Part shown: positions 42,111 through 50,307 of the stretch, piece after piece
Position numbering within the stretch: the stretch's first letter is position 1
Layout of the letters: each line of letters begins with the position of its first letter
Assembly: GCA_035651755.1 (NCBI GenBank)
Contig: DASRFA010000014.1
Coordinates: 1 to 64,000 of the forward strand
From: DASRFA01 sp035651755
GTDB taxonomy: Bacteria; Desulfobacterota; Binatia; UBA12015
Length of the DNA stretch: 64,000 bases
Direction of reading: 5' to 3'
Position numbers and translations under genes: made by a program
The notes under the pieces: generated by a model
The model's input: only the letters and a program-made list of their open reading frames with translations
Database searches by the model: none
Told to the model about the DNA's origin: nothing

Positions 42111-42398
42111 TCAGCGCGGATCGCCGCCGGTGGGCACGACGGGCCCGTCCTGATCTTCGGTCGTCGATCGCTCCTCGAGGTCCTTCAGCACTCCGTCCAT
42201 GAACTCGACGAGGTCGTCGCGCGATCGGAATCGGGCGCTACGGCCGGATTGCACGTGCTCGACCCGTCCCGTCACCGACGCCTGATCTCCGGCGCCGACC
42301 CGCGTGAACTGCACCACGAAGGCGCGGGAAGACGGGTACAGCGGCTGCTCTCGACCGTTGGCGTCTCCTGATCGCGACGACTCGCCGCCCTCGTCCAC
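42111..42398 (-). CDS. small uncharacterised protein, 95 aa
   Basis: The C-terminal half (RAFVVQFTRVGAGDQASVTG, then RVEHVQSGRSARFRSRDDLV) resembles a short beta-rich domain often seen in uncharacterised bacterial proteins next to regulators, as a matter of general familiarity. The N-terminal ~30 residues (VDEGGESSRSGDANGREQPL) are polar. Start GTG at 42398 has GAAGAAGG five bases upstream. Divergent from the large winged-helix regulator. Confidence 0.55.
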   Translation of the reverse strand: MDEGGESSRSGDANGREQPLYPSSRAFVVQFTRVGAGDQASVTGRVEHVQSGRSARFRSRDDLVEFMDGVLKDLEERSTTEDQDGPVVPTGGDPR

Positions 42399-42616
42399 GG
42401 GCGCCTTCTTCACACAGCCGGCCGGCCCGAGTCCCCCGAGACTTTCCCGATTTCGGCAAGATTCTGGACGCGGTCTGCCGGTACCGCGGAGCCGCGGCAT
42501 GTGGTCGGCCCAGCGCATTCGTCCATACGGTTCCGTAGTTTCCCGCCTTGCATGTTCCCTGGGCACGCGCCTACTCTCCGCCGGCCCGTGGGGTTACGGG
42601 CCACCGAACGCGCCGG

Positions 42617-45600
42617 ATGGCAAACTCCGAAACGGCTCGACGACCATCGACGGTCGTTCGCTTCGGCCCGTTCATTCTCGACCGGATGGCGGGAATCCTG
42701 CGCACCGGCGCGGGCGAGGTCGTGCTCCGAAGGAAGTGCTGGGAGGTGCTGGTGTGCCTGACCCAGCGCCCCGGCGTCCTCCTTTCCTTCGACGAGCTTC
42801 TGGACGCCGTCTGGCCCGGAGTCGCGGTCGCCCCGAAGACGCTGACGAACGTCATCGGCGAGCTCCGGCTCGCGCTCCAGGACGATCCGGCGGAGCCGCG
42901 CTACATCGAGACCGTCCATCGGCGCGGCTACCGCTTCATCGCGCCGCTCGAGGAGCCGGAGCCGCTCCCGGCATTGCGTCCGGTCCCGTCGTCCGGGCGC
43001 GTCGCGCCGGCGGCGACGGGCGACGCCGAGGAGACGTCGGCGCGCGAGCTCTTCATCGGCCGGTCGGCCGAGCTCGCCAGCCTGCGCGAATGCTTCGAGC
43101 GCGCGCTCGCCGGGCATCCCGAGATCGTCCTGGTCGCGGGCGAGCCGGGGATCGGAAAGACGACGCTCGTGAGCGTCTTCCTTGCGGAGGTTCTCGACCG
43201 GCAGCCGACCGCCCTCGCCGATCGCGTGCAATGCGTCGAGCACCACGGTGCGCACGAAGCGTACATGCCCTTGCTCGACGCCGTGGGCACGTGGGCCGCT
43301 TCGAGGGCCGAGCCGGACCTCACCGAGATCCTCCGGCGGTACGCTCCGGCGTGGCTGGTCCAGGTCCCGTGGCTCGCGAGCGCCGACGAGCGCCGCGACC
43401 TGGAGCGATCGCTCGCCGGCAGCGGGCCCGGGAGGATGCTGCGCGAGGGCGTGGCGCTCTTCGGCGCGCTCTCGAAGTTCCGGCCCATCGTGCTCCTCGT
43501 CGAGGACCTGCACTGGTCGGATCCGGCGACCCTGGAGTTCCTCGCGGTGCTCGCGAAGCGCGCGACGGGCGCCCGGCTCCTCGTCGTGGGCACGTATCGC
43601 CCGGTCGAGGCGCTGCTGCGCGAGGCGGATTCGGCGTCCCTCGCGGCGAAGCTGCGCGGGATCGGAAGCACGTCGATCGCGCTCGAGCCCTTCACGCGCT
43701 CCGACGTCCGCACCTACCTGGAGCAGCGCTTCCCGCCGGGCGATGTCGGCGACGCGATCGTCGACCTGGTCGAGGAGCGCTCGGGCGGCAACCCGCTCTT
43801 CGTGCGCGCGGTCTGCGACCATCTCGTCGCGAGCGGATTCCTGCGTCGGGGAGCCGACGGCTGGGAGGCGGCCGACGAGCTCGCCGCCGACGACGTCGGC
43901 CTGCCCGACAACCTGCGCGACGCGATCGATGCCCAGCTGCAGCTCATCGAAGCGCCGGCGTGCGAGGCGCTCGAGGTGGCCGCGGTCGCGGGCGCCGAAT
44001 TCGACGTGGACGCGGTCGCGGCCGGTCTCGAGGCGCCGGTCGAGGCCGTCGACGAGCTGCTGCATCGGCTGGCGCGACGCGGACAGATCGTGCGCCAGCG
44101 CGGCAGCTCGGCGCGCGCGACGCCGCGGGCGTACTCCTTCGCGCACGCGATCTACCAGCGCGTTCTCTACGAGCGCGTCCCCCTCCGCCGCCGGCAGCGC
44201 CTCCACCAGCGCGTCGGCGAAGCGCTGGAGTCGCTGCCGTCCTCGCGCGGGTACACCGCCGCCGAGCTCGCGTCGCACTTCCAGCGAAGCGGCGATCGCG
44301 CGCGCGCGGTGCGCCACCTCGAGGCCGCGGCGGACACGGCGGGCCGGCACGCGGCGAGCCGCGAGATGGCGAGCTATCTCGAGCAGGCGCTCGCCGAAAC
44401 CGAGGGGTTGCCCGCCGGTCCGACGCGCGACGAAACCGAGCTCCGCCTTCTGGTCGCGCTGCAGACCGCTCGCATCCACCTGGGCGAAGCCGATCGAGAG
44501 TCGCTGCAGGCGACGCACGAGCGCGTGCAGGAGCTGGCCGCTCGCGTCCAGGACCTCTTCACGCGCTACGTCGCCCTGCGAGCGCTCTGGCTGTACTGGT
44601 TCCTCGCGAGCGACTTCGGCGCCATGGACGAGGCGGCGCGGCGCGCGCTCGCGCTCGCGGAGAGCGCCGACGATCCGGCGCTGGCGGCGCAGGCGCACCT
44701 CATGCTCGGCGTGTCGGCATGCTTTCGGGGAGAGGCGCCGCGCGCGCGCTTTCACCTCGAGCGCGGTCTCGAGTCGTACGCCGCGACCGCTCAGCGCTCG
44801 TACCGCTTCCCCCTCGGATTCGATCTCGGCGTCGAGCTGCGCTGCAATCTCGGCTGGGCGCTGTGGCTGCTCGGCTTTCCCGATCGAGGCCTGCGCTGCG
44901 CGCAGGAGGGTCTCGAGCTCGTCCCGACCGACCCGAACAGCCGCGGCCTGGCCTTGACGTACATGATCGGCCAGCACCATCTGCGCGGCGAGTGGTCGAT
45001 GGCGCATGCGCGCGCGCAGGAGCTCGCCGCGCTGGGCGAGGAGTGCGGCATCGACTTCTGGAAGCGCGCCGGCCTGATGCTCGGCGGGTGGACGCTCGCG
45101 GAGCAGGACCGCCTGATCGAAGCCATGCCGTTCCTCGATGCGAGCGGCGTCCTGGTCGGGTCCGTCGGCACCGACATCCCGCGCGCCGCGTTCCTCGGCC
45201 GCTTTGCCCTCCTCAGCGCGCGCATGGGCAACCCGACGCAGGCGCTCGTGATCATCGACGACGCGCTCGTCCGCGTCGCGCAGACCGCAGGGCGGGCGAG
45301 CGAGCCCGAGCTGTACCGGATCAAGGGCGAGGTGCTCGTGCAGATCGCCGCGGCCGAGGAGACCCCCGGCGCGGGCGCTCGGGACGCGGCCACTGCTTCG
45401 CCGCGCTGGGACGAGGCGGAGCGCTGCTTCCAGAAGGCGGTCGCGCTGGCACGAGCGCAGGGGGCGGTGTCGTGGGAGCTGCGGGCGATGACCAGCCGTA
45501 GCCGCCTCTGGCAGCGACGCGGGCGCGCCGTCGAGGCGCACAGCGCTCTCGCGACGATCCTGGCGTCCTTCACCGAAGGCTTCGATACCGCCGACCTGAA

Positions 45601-45640
45601 GGAAGCGCGCGCGCTGCTCGACGAGCTGGCGACCGGCTGA
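42617..45640 (+). CDS. winged-helix (CadC/OmpR-type) regulator with AAA_16 ATPase and TPR-like tail
   Basis: 1,007 residues from the ATG at 42617. The winged-helix domain (~10-110) reads VVRFGPFILDRMAGILRTGA, LRRKCWEVLVCLTQRPGVLL, NVIGELRLALQDDPAEPRYI and ETVHRRGYRFIAPLE. After a Pro-rich linker an AAA_16 ATPase domain begins (FIGRSAELASLRECFERALA; Walker A GEPGIGKTT ~190; Walker B region IVLLVEDLHWSDPATLEF), then a ~550-residue helical, TPR-like tail. The architecture is that of a SARP/LuxR-like, ATP-dependent one-component activator with a protein-interaction sensor tail. It precedes an exported beta-helix gene by 254 bases and may control it. Confidence 0.88.
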   Translation: MANSETARRPSTVVRFGPFILDRMAGILRTGAGEVVLRRKCWEVLVCLTQRPGVLLSFDELLDAVWPGVAVAPKTLTNVIGELRLALQDDPAEPRYIETVHRRGYRFIAPLEEPEPLPALRPVPSSGRVAPAATGDAEETSARELFIGRSAELASLRECFERALAGHPEIVLVAGEPGIGKTTLVSVFLAEVLDRQPTALADRVQCVEHHGAHEAYMPLLDAVGTWAASRAEPDLTEILRRYAPAWLVQVPWLASADERRDLERSLAGSGPGRMLREGVALFGALSKFRPIVLLVEDLHWSDPATLEFLAVLAKRATGARLLVVGTYRPVEALLREADSASLAAKLRGIGSTSIALEPFTRSDVRTYLEQRFPPGDVGDAIVDLVEERSGGNPLFVRAVCDHLVASGFLRRGADGWEAADELAADDVGLPDNLRDAIDAQLQLIEAPACEALEVAAVAGAEFDVDAVAAGLEAPVEAVDELLHRLARRGQIVRQRGSSARATPRAYSFAHAIYQRVLYERVPLRRRQRLHQRVGEALESLPSSRGYTAAELASHFQRSGDRARAVRHLEAAADTAGRHAASREMASYLEQALAETEGLPAGPTRDETELRLLVALQTARIHLGEADRESLQATHERVQELAARVQDLFTRYVALRALWLYWFLASDFGAMDEAARRALALAESADDPALAAQAHLMLGVSACFRGEAPRARFHLERGLESYAATAQRSYRFPLGFDLGVELRCNLGWALWLLGFPDRGLRCAQEGLELVPTDPNSRGLALTYMIGQHHLRGEWSMAHARAQELAALGEECGIDFWKRAGLMLGGWTLAEQDRLIEAMPFLDASGVLVGSVGTDIPRAAFLGRFALLSARMGNPTQALVIIDDALVRVAQTAGRASEPELYRIKGEVLVQIAAAEETPGAGARDAATASPRWDEAERCFQKAVALARAQGAVSWELRAMTSRSRLWQRRGRAVEAHSALATILASFTEGFDTADLKEARALLDELATG

Positions 45641-45656
45641 TCGCCGGCGATCGCCG

Positions 45657-45692
45657 ATCCTTACCGGAATCCTTACCGACGCGGGGTTCCGT
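45657..45692 (+). promoter_or_regulatory. direct repeats upstream of the beta-helix gene
   Basis: Two copies of ATCCTTACCG (45657-45666 and 45669-45678), 12 bases apart start to start, followed by GGTTCCGT (45685-45692). The same GGTTCCGT also occurs upstream of the winged-helix regulator gene (42529-42536). OmpR/CadC-type winged-helix proteins bind tandem direct repeats, so these are candidate operators; no experimental or comparative support is visible. Confidence 0.35.
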
Positions 45693-45893
45693 TTAACCGG
45701 CCCGAGCCGTACCCACAGCACCCACGCCGACCGGCACGCCCGCGCGGCCCGGTCGAGCTCGACGCGAGGAGGTGCTGCGACCGAAGACGATCGGTGAGGC
45801 TTGGATGGCGAGCGAGGGGTGCTTGCTCGCCGGGAACGACAACGACGCGCGGGGGGCGCTCGAGCATCGAAGCACGAAGCAATGGAGAGGTTC

Positions 45894-47162
45894 ATGATCC
45901 GAGAGTTTTTCACGTACGTCGGTGCGCTCGCTCTTGCGCTGCTGGCCGCCGCCGCGACCCCGGCACGCGCTGCCGGCCCCACGGTCGTCGTCGACGACGA
46001 CCTGCAGTGCCCATCGGCGACGTTCTCGCGCCTTCAGGACGCGATCGACTTCATCGGCACCGGGCCCGGAACGATCAACGTGTGCCCCGGCCTCTATCTC
46101 GGCGAGCTCCACGTCGTGAACGCGAACGGGCTCAAGATCGTCGGGAAGCCCGGTGCGGTGATCGCGCCGTCGTTCGCGACCTCGCCGCGGTTCACGGGCG
46201 TCCTGCTGAAGGTCGAGCGCTCGACGAACGTCACGGTGCAAGGTCTCACGTTCGACGGCGTCGGCGCCCTTCAGACCTTCGGCGATCCCAACGCCATCGA
46301 GTACGCCGACTCGACCGGCACGATCCAGAAGAACACCGTGACCAACTGGCATCGGCCGAGCTTCCAGCCCGCCGACGTCGTGAACGGCAATCGCGTCGGC
46401 TTGCTGCACGCGATCCACGCGATCCGGTTTCCGACGACCCCGGGCGGCCAGCACCTCCCGGTGACGATCGCGAACAACACGATCACGCAATACCAGGAGC
46501 ACGCGATCGACGCGGAGGGCGATCTCCAGGTCACGATCAGCGGGAACAAGATCACCGCGGGCCTCCACGTCGACGACCCGAACATCTTCACGCAGGCCAT
46601 CACGCTGCAGCCGGCCGGCATCACGTCGGCGACGTCGCCGACCGGCACGATCAAGCGCAACGTGATGACCGGCCACGGCGGGAGCGGCGCCAGCAGCGCG
46701 ATCGATTCGGGCATCCTGATGCGGCAGACCGGCTTCGTGACGGTCGCCGGCAACAAGATCGACCACATCGTGATCGGCGTGAACGTCTTCGCGAACTGCC
46801 TCTCGCCGGCGAGCTCGAACAACAACACGATCCGGTCGAACAAGATGACCGAGGTCACGGCCGGGATCGACGTCACGGCGCTCGGCGGGTTCCCGGGAGC
46901 GGTCTGCGAGCCGCACGTCGACAACTACCTGATCACCGGCAACAAGATCGTGAACGACCAGACCGATCCGCTGAACTTCGGCTTGACCGGCATCCAGTTC
47001 GACATCCGCACCGTCGGCGCAGCGCCCGCGTTCGCCCTGAACGAGATCGTCCGGGGCAACACGGTCATCGACTTCCTGGGCCCGCTCGATGCGCCGCAGC
47101 AGACCGGCGGGACCATCACGGGCGTGTTCGCGCCGAACCGGCTGGTTGCCGCGGAGGCGTGA
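45894..47162 (+). CDS. secreted right-handed parallel beta-helix protein
   Basis: 422 residues from the ATG at 45894; GGAG lies six bases upstream, and another ATG at 45882 only adds MERF before it. Signal peptide (YVGALALALLAAAATPARAA, cleavage ~29). The rest is a beta-helix: CPSATFSRLQDAIDFIGTGP, GLKIVGKPGAVIAPSF, NVTVQGLTFDG, and repeated NNTI / SGNKI / GNKIDHI turns ending near TITGVFAPNRLVAAEA. The family includes polysaccharide lyases and surface proteins, but no catalytic Asp/Lys/Arg set could be identified. Possibly controlled by the adjacent winged-helix regulator. Confidence 0.85.
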   Translation: MIREFFTYVGALALALLAAAATPARAAGPTVVVDDDLQCPSATFSRLQDAIDFIGTGPGTINVCPGLYLGELHVVNANGLKIVGKPGAVIAPSFATSPRFTGVLLKVERSTNVTVQGLTFDGVGALQTFGDPNAIEYADSTGTIQKNTVTNWHRPSFQPADVVNGNRVGLLHAIHAIRFPTTPGGQHLPVTIANNTITQYQEHAIDAEGDLQVTISGNKITAGLHVDDPNIFTQAITLQPAGITSATSPTGTIKRNVMTGHGGSGASSAIDSGILMRQTGFVTVAGNKIDHIVIGVNVFANCLSPASSNNNTIRSNKMTEVTAGIDVTALGGFPGAVCEPHVDNYLITGNKIVNDQTDPLNFGLTGIQFDIRTVGAAPAFALNEIVRGNTVIDFLGPLDAPQQTGGTITGVFAPNRLVAAEA

Positions 47163-47257
47163 TCGATCGACCGCGATCGGCGGGTCGGACCGCCATCTGC
47201 CACGTCCGGGCCGCTCTCCGGGGCGGCCCGGGCTCGCGGCGCTGCGAGGAGGATGTG

Positions 47258-47530
47258 GTGCAGACGAGAGGCGACGACGACATGGCGGCGTGGGACCGCG
47301 AGATCGCGGAGCTTCGGGCGAAGGTCGCGGAGCTGTCGGACCAGCTCGCCGGGCGTCGGCGACGGAAGGCGTCGCCGGGCGCCGCGACCGCGGCCCCCGG
47401 CGCGCCCGAGCGAAGCTCCCGCCCCAAGGCGAAAGGGGCCGATCGCGGATCGATCCCGTCCATCCGCCGCACGGCGCTCGAGCTTCTCGCGCTGACCCGG
47501 AGGCGCGGCGGGCCGCGCGCCGGCCGCTGA
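47258..47530 (+). CDS. small basic protein with coiled-coil start, 90 aa
   Basis: Start GTG at 47258 follows GAGGAGG with a 5-base spacer. Residues ~8-32 (DDMAAWDREIAELRAKVAEL) form a heptad-rich helix, followed by a long Lys/Arg/Pro/Ala-rich disordered part and a second helical stretch (SIRRTALELLALTRRRGGPR). No family recognised; the composition suggests nucleic-acid binding or membrane association. It may instead begin at the ATG at 47282. Confidence 0.45.
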   Translation: MQTRGDDDMAAWDREIAELRAKVAELSDQLAGRRRRKASPGAATAAPGAPERSSRPKAKGADRGSIPSIRRTALELLALTRRRGGPRAGR

Positions 47531-47697
47531 TGCGAAGCGGATTTGCGCGCGCGCCTCGCCGCGGAAAAGACGCGACCGTCCTGCGCGCCTTCGCGACCGC
47601 GTCGCTCGACCTCGGCCTTTGCCGGCGCCCGTACCAGCCGCTAGAAGGCCTTCACCGGACGGGCGCGCAATCGGCACGGCCGGCGGAGACACCTCGC

Positions 47698-47886
47698 ATG
47701 GCGACCATCGACGACGAAGACCTCCAGATCGGCGACCTCGTCGTGATCATGGCCGAGCCCGGCCCCTTCACGATCGTGAGCGTGGACGGGAAGTTCGTCG
47801 AGATCCAGTCGCCGACCGGAGTGCGCCGGAAGGTGCGCGACGTCGCCGTCCGGAAGGTGATGGCCGAGCCGCCGGTCGCGCGCTGA
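47698..47886 (+). CDS. small KOW-like hypothetical protein, 62 aa
   Basis: Reads MATIDDEDLQIGDLVVIMAE and FTIVSVDGKFVEIQSPTGVR, a five-strand SH3/KOW-type pattern (GDLVVIM, FTIVSV, FVEIQSP). GGCGGAGA precedes the ATG. Similar small beta-barrels bind RNA or act as accessory subunits; none can be named. It ends 30 bases before the convergent beta-helix gene. Confidence 0.6.
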   Translation: MATIDDEDLQIGDLVVIMAEPGPFTIVSVDGKFVEIQSPTGVRRKVRDVAVRKVMAEPPVAR

Positions 47887-47916
47887 CGATTCGCTCGGCG
47901 GCGCCCGGGCGCCGCC

Positions 47917-50067
47917 TTACTCGAACGGGCCGCCGGTGGCCGTGAAGTGGAACGTGCTCCCGTTCTTCTTGTTGCCGCCGCCGTCGGTATTGTTCGGCGC
48001 GATCACGAACTCGGTGCCGCCGTTCGCCTCGGCGGAGTTGCTCTCGAGATCGTTGCCGTCCGACATGATCTCGAAGCCGATGCCGCCGTTCGACTTGGCG
48101 CTTCCCGCCTTGAACTGAGCGGTCGGCGTCTCGATCCGGAAGCCCTGTCCGAGGTTCGCCTCGGCGTGGTTCGTGTCGAACACGGTGTTCGTGCCGTCCA
48201 CGAGGTAGCCGGCGAGGTGGTTGCCGTGGCCCATCGACCCGGCGTCGTTGTTCACGAGCTGGTTCGCATCGCCCGAGACGACGTAGCCGTTCTCGTCGTT
48301 GTCCTCGCAGCGGTTCGCCTCGAGCTCGTTCAGGTCGCCGTCGACGACGATGCCGTTGCCGGTGTTGAACTTCACGGAGTTGCTGTTGATCCGGTTCGAA
48401 GACCCGACGACCCAGATGCCGTCGCGCGCCGGCTCGGAGGGATCCGGTCGCGGATCCGTCGGCGTCTGGACCTTGTTCTGCTCGACGAGATGGTGGTCGG
48501 TCTGCACGACGATGCCGAGCCGGTTTCCGTCGAACTCGGTGCCGACGATGCGGACCGTGACGCCGCTGGCGTTCGCGTCCGTACCGGTCAGGAGCGCTCC
48601 CCATCCCGGCGACAGCGGGGTCTGCGCATCCTTGCTCTGCGGCTCGGAGCGACGGACGAAGCCCCGGTTCATGACCGAGTCGTCGCCGCCGAGGTCGGCG
48701 CCGATGCCGTTCCGATCGAGGGTGGTATCGACGATGCGCGTGCGGAGGGACCGCGAGTAGACGCCGGCCTCGAGGTTCCGGAAGAGCGTGCTCTTCAGGA
48801 CCTGCATGCCCTTGTTGTCGGCGGCGTCGGAATCGCGCACGCCGAACGCGAAGTTCTGGATGCGCTTGAACCCGACCACCCGGACGCGCTTCACGCCGGG
48901 CGCGAGCAGGATCCCGGCGCCGGTGCGGAGCTTCCGGCTTCCCGGCCCGGAGATCGTCCGCTGGCGGGCGCGCCCGTTGATGACGACGCCGGTCCGCGCG
49001 ACCACGATGCCGTTGATGGCCGTCTGGCCGGGTGCCGGCGTCGTCACGGACACGCAGTTCAGGTCGGTATCGAAGCTCACCTTGCGGTCGCTGCCGAAGA
49101 AGTCGGCGTCGAGCACCTGGCCGCAGTTGACCTGCTTCTTCGTGAGGCTCGGCTCGAGCGTGACCTGGGCCGGGACGATCGGAACCGGATCGTTCGGGAG
49201 CGACGTCCGGCAGTCGGAATGGAAGGTCGCGAAGTTGAGGTCCTGCGCGAAGTCCTCGAGCCGCGCTCCGAGCGCTTCGAGGAAGCCGTCGACCGTCTGC
49301 TCGCCGAGCGGGCAACCGAGCGCGGCGAGGTCGGCGCTCGTGCAGTCGCTCGCGATCGGTTGCAGGTCCTCGTTCGGCCCGGTCTTCTCGGCGACGCACG
49401 CGATCACGTCGTCGTCGATCGGATCACCGGTCGTGTCGTCGACGCACGCGTCGCTGCTCGCGAGGTTGTTCTTCTCGCACGAGAAGAAGCACTGCGCGGC
49501 TTCCTTGCCCTTGACGTCCGCCGCCTCGGCGATCGTGTCCGCGCACTGGAGGACGTGCTGGTTCGTGATCCGGCTCGTCGGGCGCGTGCAGCCGGGGAAC
49601 GGGGTGACCCAGAGGTCGCGGACGAGCTGCGTGAGCTGGAGCCGGACGGAGATCGTCTGATCGGGCTCGTTCGGTGCCGGCGGAGTCGAGTCGGTCGTGT
49701 GGTTCAGGAGCACGCTGAGCGAGCGCGACTCGATCGGGCAGAGCGCCCTCCCCGGCTGGTCCGGAACCGCCTTGTCCGGCGGGTAGCAGTCGTCGACCGT
49801 CTTCTGGAAGTCGTCGTCGAGGTTCGCGAAGTAGGACGCGACCTCGGAATCCGCCGGGCAATCCGCGATCGACTGGCCTTCCCGCCGGGCCTGCTCGCAC
49901 CTGTCGAGGCGCGCCGTCCCGTTCTCGACGTAGGCCCGGAGCCCGCGCGTCACGAGGTCTGCGCAGCTCCACAGCGGATGCGTGGCCTGCGCACCGGCCG
50001 TCGACGCCCAGAAGAGGCAGGCGAGGCCTGCCCCGATCCAAATCCGCTTGCTCGGAGCCTGGTTCAC
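47917..50067 (-). CDS. large secreted beta-helix protein with Cys-rich N-terminal domain
   Basis: 716 residues from a GTG at 50067. Signal peptide (IWIGAGLACLFWASTAGAQA). The N-terminal ~300 residues carry about 14 cysteines in a conserved-looking spacing (PLWSCADLVTRGLRAYVENG, RLDRCEQARREGQSIADCPA, AAQCFFSCEKNNLASSDACV), probably disulfide bonded in the periplasm or outside. From ~330 the protein is a right-handed beta-helix (NGIVVARTGVVINGRARQRT, GVTVRIVGTEFDGNRLGIVV, RINSNSVKFNTGNGIVVDGD). The function is unknown. Earlier starts upstream add residues that read like a shadow frame. Beta-helix genes on the two sides of 47.5 kb face each other. Confidence 0.8.
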   Translation of the reverse strand: MNQAPSKRIWIGAGLACLFWASTAGAQATHPLWSCADLVTRGLRAYVENGTARLDRCEQARREGQSIADCPADSEVASYFANLDDDFQKTVDDCYPPDKAVPDQPGRALCPIESRSLSVLLNHTTDSTPPAPNEPDQTISVRLQLTQLVRDLWVTPFPGCTRPTSRITNQHVLQCADTIAEAADVKGKEAAQCFFSCEKNNLASSDACVDDTTGDPIDDDVIACVAEKTGPNEDLQPIASDCTSADLAALGCPLGEQTVDGFLEALGARLEDFAQDLNFATFHSDCRTSLPNDPVPIVPAQVTLEPSLTKKQVNCGQVLDADFFGSDRKVSFDTDLNCVSVTTPAPGQTAINGIVVARTGVVINGRARQRTISGPGSRKLRTGAGILLAPGVKRVRVVGFKRIQNFAFGVRDSDAADNKGMQVLKSTLFRNLEAGVYSRSLRTRIVDTTLDRNGIGADLGGDDSVMNRGFVRRSEPQSKDAQTPLSPGWGALLTGTDANASGVTVRIVGTEFDGNRLGIVVQTDHHLVEQNKVQTPTDPRPDPSEPARDGIWVVGSSNRINSNSVKFNTGNGIVVDGDLNELEANRCEDNDENGYVVSGDANQLVNNDAGSMGHGNHLAGYLVDGTNTVFDTNHAEANLGQGFRIETPTAQFKAGSAKSNGGIGFEIMSDGNDLESNSAEANGGTEFVIAPNNTDGGGNKKNGSTFHFTATGGPFE

Positions 50068-50135
50068 CGGGGAACGTACCTCAGACGGCCGGCTCGCAGC
50101 GACGCAGGCAAGCGGTGGACGAACGGGTGGCGGAG

Positions 50136-50150
50136 ATGCCGCTGCGGCAT
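50136..50150. promoter_or_regulatory. inverted repeat upstream of the Cys-rich beta-helix gene
   Basis: ATGCCGC-T-GCGGCAT, two perfect 7-base arms with a 1-base centre, 69 bases upstream of the GTG start at 50067. A short odd-spaced palindrome of this kind can be an operator; the next bases (TGGCATGAAATGCAAA) contain a related half-site. Not tested. Confidence 0.3.
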
Positions 50151-50307
50151 TGGCATGAAATGCAAAGACGATGCCCCGAGGCCGCTTGAATCGCCAGCGG
50201 AATCCGCCGCTTCCGGCTTGCAAATCGGCACGATCGACGCGGCCGCGCCATGGTTTGGGGATTTGGTCAACGTGGGGATCGCTCGGAGCGGGCCGGCCGA
50301 GAGGCTC

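Noticed and set aside
42410..45982. Minus-strand frame of ~1,190 codons over the winged-helix regulator
   Set aside because: Arg/Ala/Glu-biased shadow of the plus-strand gene, which has clear winged-helix and Walker motifs.
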